Positions 55,393-62,669 of a stretch of 64,000 bases of DNA are shown here, one piece after another. Made by a program: the position numbers and the translations under genes. The stretch is from positions 682,001 through 746,000 of the forward strand of contig NZ_JAJTUT010000001.1 in the NCBI RefSeq assembly GCF_022399565.1, in the 5' to 3' direction. The stretch comes from Flavobacterium algicola (lineage in GTDB: Bacteria > Bacteroidota > Bacteroidia > Flavobacteriales > Flavobacteriaceae). Below the pieces are notes generated by a model. It searched no databases and was not told where the DNA came from. It saw nothing but the letters and a program-made list of their open reading frames with translations. Within the stretch, counting starts at the first letter, position 1, and every line of letters begins with the position of its first letter.

Positions 55393-58239
55393 TTACAATT
55401 TTAAATTTCGCAATCTAAGTGCATTTGCAATTACAGAAACTGAACTGAAACTCATGGCCAAAGCGGCAATCATTGGCGATAATAATAATCCAAAGAATGG
55501 ATATAGAATTCCGGCTGCGACTGGGATTCCGATCACGTTATAGAAAAACGCAAAGAATAAATTCTGATTGATATTTTTCATCACGGCATGACTTAATTTT
55601 TGTGCTTTTACAATTCCTTGCAAATCTCCTTTCACCAAAGTGATTTTTGCACTTTCAATAGCAGCGTCAGATCCCGTTCCCATTGCAATTCCTACGTTGG
55701 CTTGAGCCAGAGCTGGTGAGTCATTTATTCCGTCACCTGCCATAGCAACAATCTTACCTTCGGCTTGCAAACGTTTAATTTCGTTCAACTTATCTGCTGG
55801 TAAACAACCTGCAATATAGGAGGTCAAATGCAATTCATCGGCCACAGCTTTAGCGGTATTTTCGTTATCACCAGTAAGCATAATGACTTCAATTCCTTGT
55901 GCCATCAATTCTTTAATCGCATTTGCACTAGTAGCTTTGATGGCATCCTTGATCGTTACAAACCCTACTGCTACCCCATCCACTGAAATATAAGAAACTG
56001 TTTTTCCCAGTTTTTGCTCTGCTATGATTGCATCTTCAAGTTCTGCATCGATTTGAGCATTCACTTGATCCATTAATTTTTTGTTTCCTAAAGCTACTTT
56101 TTTACCTGCGACAGTTCCTAAAACTCCTTTTCCGGTAATCGAATCAAAATCATTTACTTCCGTTAACGTTGTGTTTTTCGCTTTTGCAAAATCGACTACG
56201 GCTTGCGCCAAAGGGTGTTCGCTATATTGATTTAACGAAGCAATCATTTGCAGCAACTCTTGCTCATTCTTCTGCGTAGCATACACTTTATCTACAGATG
56301 GTTTCCCTTCTGTAATGGTTCCTGTTTTATCAGTAATCAAAACGTCTACTTTGTTCATGATTTCAAGCGCCTCAGCATTTTTAATCAAAACACCAGATTG
56401 CGCTCCTTTCCCTACTCCTACCATAACCGACATGGGGGTAGCCAAACCTAACGCACACGGACAAGCAATAATCAACACCGCAATGGCATTTATGAATCCG
56501 TAAACCAAAGCAGGATCAGGTCCGAAGATTGCCCAAATGAAGAATGTGATAATTGAAACCCCTACTACAATTGGTACAAAGTATTTTGCGATTCTATCTG
56601 CTAGTTTTTGAATTGGCGCTCTAGAACGGCTGGCATCTGTAACCATTTGTACGATTTGCGAAAGCAAGGTTTCAGAACCTATTTTTTCTGCCACCATTAC
56701 AAATGATTTGGTTCCGTTAATCGTTCCTGAGATCACCGAATCATCAACCGTTTTATCAACAGGAATAGGTTCTCCAGAAATCATCGACTCATCGATCGTG
56801 GTTTCCCCTTTGGTTATTTTTCCATCAACGGGAATTTTGTCACCTGGTTTTACACGCAATAAATCGCCTTTTTTAATATCATGGATGGAGATTTTTTTAT
56901 CTACTCCGTCCACCACAATTGTTGCTTCAGTCGGCGCTAGTTTCATCAATTCTTTAATAGCGCCACTGGTTCTGCTATGTGCTCTTGCTTCTAACAATTG
57001 TCCCAATAAAACTAAAGTCAAAATTACTGTGGCAGCTTCAAAGTAGAGATGCACTGTTCCATCTTCGGTTTTGAATTCCGCCGGAAATAAATCTGGAAAG
57101 AATAAACCAAAAACACTAAACAGAAACGCAACACCAGAACCAATTCCAATAAGGGTAAACATATTTAGATTCCAAGTGATTACGGATTTATAGGCGCGAA
57201 CAAAAAACATGCTACATGCATAAAAAACTACGGGAAGTGACAGCGCAAATTGCACCCAATTCCATGTTTCCATATCGAAGATTTTCATCAAAGGATTATT
57301 GGAAATCATGTCTGACATCGCGATGATAAAAATGGGTAATGTAAAGGCGATCGAAATTTTCATTTTACGCCATAAATCATTGTAAGTTTTATTGTCTTCG
57401 CTTTCGTCTGGCTCTAGAGGCACTAAGTCCATTCCACAAATTGGGCAATCACCAGGTCCGTTTTCAATAATTTCGGGGTGCATCGGGCATGTATATTGCT
57501 GTCTTTGATTCAGCACAGGTTGTTGCACTAAATCCATTCCGCATACTGGACAATCTCCTGCCTCATCGTATACTTTATCTCCTTCGCAGTGCATTGGGCA
57601 ATAATATTTGCCCGGCTCTGCAGCATGAGAATGTGCAGCGCTATGATCGTGATTGTGCGGCGTTGCAGATGCACAACATGATTTTTTTTCAACTTCAGTG
57701 ACAGCGCCTTCTTGATCTTTTTCTAAAGGCACTAAATCCATTCCGCAAATTGGGCATTTGCCAGGTTCGTTTTCAACAATTTCGGGATGCATCGGGCAGG
57801 TATATTGTTGTTTTTGATCAGGAATAGGTTGTCGTACTAAATGCATTCCACACACCGGACAATCTCCTGCCTCATCGTACACTTTATCTCCCTCACAATG
57901 CATTGGGCAATAATATTTACCCGGCTCTGCAGCGTGAGAATGTGCAGCGCTATGATCGTGATCAAGATTTTGTGGTGTTGCAGATGCGCAACATGATTTT
58001 TTTTCAACCTCAGGAATAGCAGCTGTATAGTCGCCTTCCATTTTTATGGTATAATTGCCCAAAGCGGCTAACGCTGTAGCAAAAGTCGTGGTTGGAATAT
58101 GATTTTCCATGGTAATCACCGCTTCTTTATTCTCAAGTGAGACAGTCGCTTGAACACCTTCTATTTCGTTTAATGCTTTTTCTACTTTTTTACGGCAGCC
58201 ATCGCAGGACATTCCGTCAATTATATAGGTATGTTTCAT
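55393..58239 (-). CDS. copA: Copper-transporting P1B-type ATPase with duplicated metal-binding modules
   Basis: A 948-residue Cu(I) exporter. An HMA domain with Cys12 and Cys15 (GMSCDGC) opens the protein. Residues 78-182 and 183-~281 are two copies of one block, each made of a CC pair, a His-rich stretch (HDHSAAHSHA), and two CPMH...CPxCGM modules, four modules in all. The transport core has CPC in IACPCALG near 593, the phosphorylated Asp in DKTGT near 637 and GDGINDSP near 834. The TM6 CPC and the HMA domain point to Cu(I)/Ag(I). It is between the AraC-type regulator gene and the DUF305 gene. Confidence 0.95.
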   Translation of the reverse strand: MKHTYIIDGMSCDGCRKKVEKALNEIEGVQATVSLENKEAVITMENHIPTTTFATALAALGNYTIKMEGDYTAAIPEVEKKSCCASATPQNLDHDHSAAHSHAAEPGKYYCPMHCEGDKVYDEAGDCPVCGMHLVRQPIPDQKQQYTCPMHPEIVENEPGKCPICGMDLVPLEKDQEGAVTEVEKKSCCASATPHNHDHSAAHSHAAEPGKYYCPMHCEGDKVYDEAGDCPVCGMDLVQQPVLNQRQQYTCPMHPEIIENGPGDCPICGMDLVPLEPDESEDNKTYNDLWRKMKISIAFTLPIFIIAMSDMISNNPLMKIFDMETWNWVQFALSLPVVFYACSMFFVRAYKSVITWNLNMFTLIGIGSGVAFLFSVFGLFFPDLFPAEFKTEDGTVHLYFEAATVILTLVLLGQLLEARAHSRTSGAIKELMKLAPTEATIVVDGVDKKISIHDIKKGDLLRVKPGDKIPVDGKITKGETTIDESMISGEPIPVDKTVDDSVISGTINGTKSFVMVAEKIGSETLLSQIVQMVTDASRSRAPIQKLADRIAKYFVPIVVGVSIITFFIWAIFGPDPALVYGFINAIAVLIIACPCALGLATPMSVMVGVGKGAQSGVLIKNAEALEIMNKVDVLITDKTGTITEGKPSVDKVYATQKNEQELLQMIASLNQYSEHPLAQAVVDFAKAKNTTLTEVNDFDSITGKGVLGTVAGKKVALGNKKLMDQVNAQIDAELEDAIIAEQKLGKTVSYISVDGVAVGFVTIKDAIKATSANAIKELMAQGIEVIMLTGDNENTAKAVADELHLTSYIAGCLPADKLNEIKRLQAEGKIVAMAGDGINDSPALAQANVGIAMGTGSDAAIESAKITLVKGDLQGIVKAQKLSHAVMKNINQNLFFAFFYNVIGIPVAAGILYPFFGLLLSPMIAALAMSFSSVSVIANALRLRNLKL
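57400..58008 (-). repeat. Internal tandem duplication in copA
   Basis: Two blocks with a 315-base period (58008-57694 and 57693-57400). By eye roughly nine bases in ten match, with a two-residue shortening in the His-rich stretch of the second block. The reading frame is kept. Confidence 0.85.
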
Positions 58240-58282
58240 AATGTGGCTCTTTTAATATTGCTATACAAAGATCCGAATACTA

Positions 58283-58291
58283 AACCTCATC
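58283..58291. promoter_or_regulatory. Shared leader motif in front of copA
   Basis: AACCTCATC followed by TTCATTA lies 44 bases before the copA ATG. The same nine bases followed by AATTA occur upstream of the AraC-type regulator gene (58926-58934). A candidate operator; not proven. Confidence 0.4.
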
Positions 58292-58325
58292 TTCATTACA
58301 CAATTATGGAAGACATTTGCATCAT

Positions 58326-58886
58326 TTATAAAGCATCGATTTGCTTGCGGTCTTTATCTTTCAATTTCTTGAAATGTGTTGGTGTTAAACCAGTTACTTT
58401 TTTGAATTGATTACTCAAATGTGCCACGCTACTGTAGTTTAATTGTTCTGCTATTTGGCCTAAACTCAACTCATCATAAACTAATAATTCTTTAGCTCTT
58501 TCTATTTTCTGAGCTATAAAATAATGTTCGATCGTCATACTTTCAACTTCAGAAAAAAGTTTACTCAAAGCACTATAATCCTGACCTAATTCTCCCGAGA
58601 GATAAGTAGAAAAATTCACCTTTAACTTGTCATTTTGATGGTGTACCAAATCAATGATTCTATTCTTAATCTTTTCGATTGTTTGTGTTGTTTTGTCTTC
58701 TAGCAGTTCGAAACCAAGCACATGCAATGCCGCAGCTAAATTCAGTTTCTCACCACTTGAAAGCATTCTTGACAACGTAGCTTCTCCCAAAGTCAATCCC
58801 ACCAATGGCAGTTTTAAATTTTCGAATGCCTTTGTCACTGCACTTTCACAACGACTGCAAACCATATTTTTTATGTATACTTTCAT
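58326..58886 (-). CDS. AraC-type regulator with an HMA-like N-terminal domain
   Basis: A 186-residue regulator. The N-terminal ~64 residues look like a heavy-metal-associated domain: YIKNMVCSRCESAV with Cys10 and Cys13, then alternating strands and helices. Residues ~90-175 are an AraC-type double helix-turn-helix (SLGQIAEQLNYSSVAHLSNQF and the GLTPTHFKKL end). This gives a plausible Cu(I)/Ag(I)-sensing regulator in a single chain, located between the efflux genes and copA. Metal sensing is inferred from the domain pair and context. Two copies of GCATTCGAA and the shared motif lie in its leader. Confidence 0.85.
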   Translation of the reverse strand: MKVYIKNMVCSRCESAVTKAFENLKLPLVGLTLGEATLSRMLSSGEKLNLAAALHVLGFELLEDKTTQTIEKIKNRIIDLVHHQNDKLKVNFSTYLSGELGQDYSALSKLFSEVESMTIEHYFIAQKIERAKELLVYDELSLGQIAEQLNYSSVAHLSNQFKKVTGLTPTHFKKLKDKDRKQIDAL

Positions 58887-58918
58887 TAAAACAACGCGTT
58901 TACTTTATATTAAAAACA

Positions 58919-58950
58919 GCATTCGAACCTCATCAATTATTGCATTCGAA
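58919..58950. promoter_or_regulatory. Direct repeats GCATTCGAA upstream of the AraC-type gene
   Basis: GCATTCGAA occurs at 58919-58927 and 58942-58950, 23 bases apart (about two helical turns), with the AACCTCATC motif (58926-58934) between. This is a typical spacing for AraC half-sites, but binding is not shown. Confidence 0.4.
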
Positions 58951-58960
58951 TCAAACCAGT

Positions 58961-60175
58961 TTACATTTTCATTCCGGACATAGGATCTTTTCCTTTTCGA
59001 AATTCAAACTCACTGTTAACAGCATAGGCTCCAGTGATTACTATTTTAGCTTCGGGATCTAGATCTGAAATAAGTTCTACCATTCCATTAGATTCAGTCC
59101 CCAAGGTAACCCTTATATTTTTGAAAACACCTTTACTTTTTTCGACCCAAATCGAACTACCATTTTGGTCTCTAATCACCGCATCTGCAGGAATAAAAAT
59201 ACCTTTAGTATTTGACTTGGTCAATTTTACAATAGCTTGCATTCCGGGTTTTAAAGCTAAATTAGTATTGGGTACTTCCATCTGGATCAACAACAATCTC
59301 GAACTTGCATTAATTTCTGGATTGATAAACGATACTTTTGCCGAAATTTCCTTCGACGGAAAATCTACAAACGAAATCAAAGCCGTCTGTCCTACTCGCA
59401 ATTGCTTGGCGTAATTCACATTCACTTGCGTTTCCAACCACAAAGTAGACAAATTCCCGATTTTCAAAACAGGCGCTCCCTCCATGACATAACTTCCTTC
59501 GGTAGCTGTGATTTCGGCAACGGTACCACTATAATTACTATAAAACGTAGTATAAGGTGATACTTCTTTGCCTCTTTTAATCGCTTCAATCTGCGCATTT
59601 GAGAGTCCGTAAAAAGATAGTTTTTGCTTAGCCGCTTGCATCATGCTTTTGGCATTTTTACCAAAATCTCCCGGAATCTCCATTTGCTTGTAAGCCGAAA
59701 TATAATCTTGCTTTGCGATCGCAATGTCCTCGCTGTAAATTTGGTAAACTGCTTGTCCATTTTTGATTGAAGCACCTTCCGTTTTAAAGTACAATTTTTC
59801 TATACGACCCGTAGCTCGTGCCGAAATACTCTTGACATTAGACTGATTCAGGGTTAAAACTCCTGTGAAATTTTCTTGACTCGATTGTTCAGAGGCACTA
59901 CTTTTTTGCATGGTAATGTTCCCCAATTTTATTTGCTGATCGCTTAATGTGATTTCGTTATAAGCGCCATTGTCCTTTTGCATCGGCGTTAACTCCATAT
60001 GACAAATAGGACATTTCCCTGGATTTTCTTCTTTGATTTGAGGATCCATCGAACAAGTGTAATAAATACTTTCTTGATACTTATGGTCGGCATGTTTTTC
60101 TTCATTTTTAGAATTACAACTCACCAAAAGTGCAATCATTAAAATAAGCATCCCAAATTGATGTAGCTTTTTCAT
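58961..60175 (-). CDS. RND efflux periplasmic adaptor (CusB-like), lipoprotein
   Basis: A 404-residue membrane-fusion protein. The signal ends in a lipobox (LLVSC, Cys20). A CPMH-type module follows: YTCSMDPQI...CPICHM at about 39-60, with HM instead of the usual GM. The rest has the MFP order: hairpin, lipoyl-like and beta-barrel domains (ARATGRIEKLYFKTEGASIKNGQ and SPYTTFYSNYSGTVAEI). It is the second of two adjacent adaptors. Its start codon is two bases from the stop codon of the preceding adaptor gene. Confidence 0.92.
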   Translation of the reverse strand: MKKLHQFGMLILMIALLVSCNSKNEEKHADHKYQESIYYTCSMDPQIKEENPGKCPICHMELTPMQKDNGAYNEITLSDQQIKLGNITMQKSSASEQSSQENFTGVLTLNQSNVKSISARATGRIEKLYFKTEGASIKNGQAVYQIYSEDIAIAKQDYISAYKQMEIPGDFGKNAKSMMQAAKQKLSFYGLSNAQIEAIKRGKEVSPYTTFYSNYSGTVAEITATEGSYVMEGAPVLKIGNLSTLWLETQVNVNYAKQLRVGQTALISFVDFPSKEISAKVSFINPEINASSRLLLIQMEVPNTNLALKPGMQAIVKLTKSNTKGIFIPADAVIRDQNGSSIWVEKSKGVFKNIRVTLGTESNGMVELISDLDPEAKIVITGAYAVNSEFEFRKGKDPMSGMKM

Positions 60176-60177
60176 CT

Positions 60178-61419
60178 TTATTTTGTTTTTATAAAGCTTC
60201 CGCTATCTATTAAATACTGTGCATTTGATACTAATACATCTTCAGTGGAAACTCCTTCTAAGATTTGCACCAAATTCTCTCTTTCTAATCCCATTTTTAC
60301 TTTGACCGCTCGATAGCCTTTTTCTTTTTTTACAAAAGCGACTTTATCAGTACCTAAACTCACAATAGCTTCTTTTTGCAACCACAAACCAGCAGTTGCA
60401 TTTGTCGAAACTTTTGCTTCCAAACGCAAACCTACCGGTAATTTTAATTTTGAATTATCAAGATATACTCTTATGCGATTGGTCTTTTCGTTTGGGTCTA
60501 ATTGGGTGTCGATAAAATTCACTTTGGCATGAATTACTTCTTCAGCATCTAATTCTGTGGTAATCGCAATTGTCTGATTTAGTTGCACCAAACTGGCATA
60601 TCCCTGAATGATATTAAAAACGCCCCAAACTTTATCTGTATTTAACAACCTAAAAATTGCGACATCCTTTGTGATATAATCTCCTTCTTTGATCCCTAAA
60701 ACCTCAGTATTAATGCTTTGCATTTTTGCTTCGGCATTAGCATCCATCTTTTCTGTTCCATCTACAATTCCGTTTGCGGGACTGTAAATAGTAATGATCG
60801 GATTTACTTTTTTGGCTGCAGCCAAAGCATTGATTTGTGCTTTAGTCATTCCGTAGAGCGCTAGCTTTTGCTTGATAGCATTAATAATGGTTTTATTTTC
60901 AGCATCATTAGTGATGAGGTAGATAAAATTTTGCTGTTCAGTCACCAATTCTGGACTGTAAACATCAAAGAGTTTTTGACCTTTGGCTACAGCCTGAAAC
61001 TTTCGATTCACGTACATTCTTTCGATTCGACCACTAATTCGAGCCGAAATCGTAACTGACGAATTAGGATCATAAGTCACCATTCCCGGTAAATTAACCA
61101 CGCTACCAATGGCAGTATCCTTTAACCTTGTGTTTTCAAATTCACCTACTACAAAACCATCCGTGCGTTGCAATAAATAGCTAATGTCTTGACTTTCTTC
61201 AGGCTGTTCTTCGCTGACTTTTTTCACTAAATCCATTCCGCATATAGGGCAATTCCCAGGTTCGTGCTTGATTATTTGAGGATGCATTGAACAGGTGTAA
61301 ACCTCACCAGTTGCGGCATGCGTATCCGTGTTATGAAACAATTCTGTTTTATAATAAACAGCAAGTCCCACCACTACAACAGTCAAAAACAGGATACTAT
61401 ATTTTAAATATTTATTCAT
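60178..61419 (-). CDS. cusB: RND efflux periplasmic adaptor (CusB type)
   Basis: A 413-residue adaptor with an N-terminal membrane anchor (about 7-24). The metal module YTCSMHPQI...CPICGMDLV lies at 41-64. Domains: SARISGRIERMYVNRKFQAVAKGQ (lipoyl), helical hairpin near 150-200, barrel with KVWGVFNIIQGYASLVQLNQ. It links the RND pump to the TolC channel and can receive Cu(I). Two bases separate it from the TolC gene and from the next adaptor, so all are in one operon. The symbol follows the Cu-type assignment of the pump. Confidence 0.9.
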   Translation of the reverse strand: MNKYLKYSILFLTVVVVGLAVYYKTELFHNTDTHAATGEVYTCSMHPQIIKHEPGNCPICGMDLVKKVSEEQPEESQDISYLLQRTDGFVVGEFENTRLKDTAIGSVVNLPGMVTYDPNSSVTISARISGRIERMYVNRKFQAVAKGQKLFDVYSPELVTEQQNFIYLITNDAENKTIINAIKQKLALYGMTKAQINALAAAKKVNPIITIYSPANGIVDGTEKMDANAEAKMQSINTEVLGIKEGDYITKDVAIFRLLNTDKVWGVFNIIQGYASLVQLNQTIAITTELDAEEVIHAKVNFIDTQLDPNEKTNRIRVYLDNSKLKLPVGLRLEAKVSTNATAGLWLQKEAIVSLGTDKVAFVKKEKGYRAVKVKMGLERENLVQILEGVSTEDVLVSNAQYLIDSGSFIKTK

Positions 61420-61421
61420 AA

Positions 61422-62669
61422 TTATTCTATTTCAAGTTGTTTTTCGATAGCAATTTGGGTCTTGAATATATTCTGTAACTTATCTAGTTTGTCTATTTGA
61501 GCCATATTCAAAGCTTCCCAAGCATCTAAAACTTCAAATAATTCTCCTGTATTGTTTTGCCACGATAAAACCGAAGTATCGTAATTGCGTTTTATTGCGG
61601 GAATGATACTTTTCTCAGCGATATCAAATTGCTTTTTTAAATTCACAAGCTCTTGTTGCATGCCATTTACGGCACCAGCAGCGTCATTCAAGATCATCTG
61701 TTTTTGCCACTCCAAACTTTCATTTTTGATTTGGATACTATTTATCGCTGCTTTATTTCCTTTGGTAGACCACGGCATCGGGATAGTCACCATTCCCATC
61801 AACGAAAATTGTTGTGAGCGATCTCCAAACGGAACCATGTGATCGTATTTCACTCCAAATTCCGGTAGTAACTTTGATTTTTCGATCGCTATTTTCATTT
61901 GGTTTAATTCCATTGTGCGATCAATAGCTTTTACATCACTTCTACTTTCTGACAAAGCGGAATTATCCATTGGCATCATTTCAAAATTCTTGATGTTATA
62001 AGTTGTATCTATTTCGAAATTGCTGTTTTTATCGCGAGCCATCAAAGTGTTGAGCATTACTTTTTTCTGAATCAAATCATTTTGCATCGTTACAATCAAA
62101 CTTTGCTGTGCGCTATATTGTGATTTGGCTTTGTAATAAGTAGAAAGCTTGTCTTTGTTGTACTTGAATCGCACCTCGATACTTTTAATCATGTAGTCGA
62201 GTAAGCGTAAATTGTCCTTGGTGATTTTTAGTTTTTTATCTAAAACAATCCACTCGTAATAGTTTGTTTTTGCCAGTGCATTCAATTCATTGATCGTGAA
62301 ATTTTTATTTTCAGTTTCCACGGATGACATGGCGTACATATAATCAGCGTCGGCTTTGAGTCTCGAAGCATTGGGAATCATCTGTGTGACACCAATCATG
62401 TAGGCTCCCATTCCGGCACTCATATCTGTAGCTTTCCACATTTTAGTATTATAAGGAGTCATAAAAAAACCTGTTGACACCTGAGGAGCACTCCAACTTT
62501 TAGCCCCTTTGGCATTGGCATCCATGCTTTGAATCTCGGCATCGTACATTTTTAACTGCGGATTATTCTCTTTGATAGCCGTTAAAACCGCATCAACAGA
62601 AAGTGTTTGCCCATTGGTTAAACCAAAAACTAAAAAGCAAACTATCGTATATAATTTAATGTTTCGCAT
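61422..62669 (-). CDS. TolC family outer membrane channel (CusC-like)
   Basis: A 415-residue outer membrane channel protein with a signal peptide at 1-20 (...VFGLTNGQ). Segments SVDAVLTAIKENNPQLKMYDAEI and GWNNTGELFEVLDAWEALN-like regions are typical of the family (found here as WQNNTGELFEVLDAWEAL). A long coiled coil occupies the middle. It overlaps the end of the RND pump gene by 14 bases and leads into the adaptor gene. A lipobox is not seen, unlike E. coli CusC. Confidence 0.9.
   Translation of the reverse strand: MRNIKLYTIVCFLVFGLTNGQTLSVDAVLTAIKENNPQLKMYDAEIQSMDANAKGAKSWSAPQVSTGFFMTPYNTKMWKATDMSAGMGAYMIGVTQMIPNASRLKADADYMYAMSSVETENKNFTINELNALAKTNYYEWIVLDKKLKITKDNLRLLDYMIKSIEVRFKYNKDKLSTYYKAKSQYSAQQSLIVTMQNDLIQKKVMLNTLMARDKNSNFEIDTTYNIKNFEMMPMDNSALSESRSDVKAIDRTMELNQMKIAIEKSKLLPEFGVKYDHMVPFGDRSQQFSLMGMVTIPMPWSTKGNKAAINSIQIKNESLEWQKQMILNDAAGAVNGMQQELVNLKKQFDIAEKSIIPAIKRNYDTSVLSWQNNTGELFEVLDAWEALNMAQIDKLDKLQNIFKTQIAIEKQLEIE

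Noticed and set aside
57400..58008. CRISPR-like or phage repeat array
   Set aside because: The repeat is coding, in frame, and consists of two long units inside copA.
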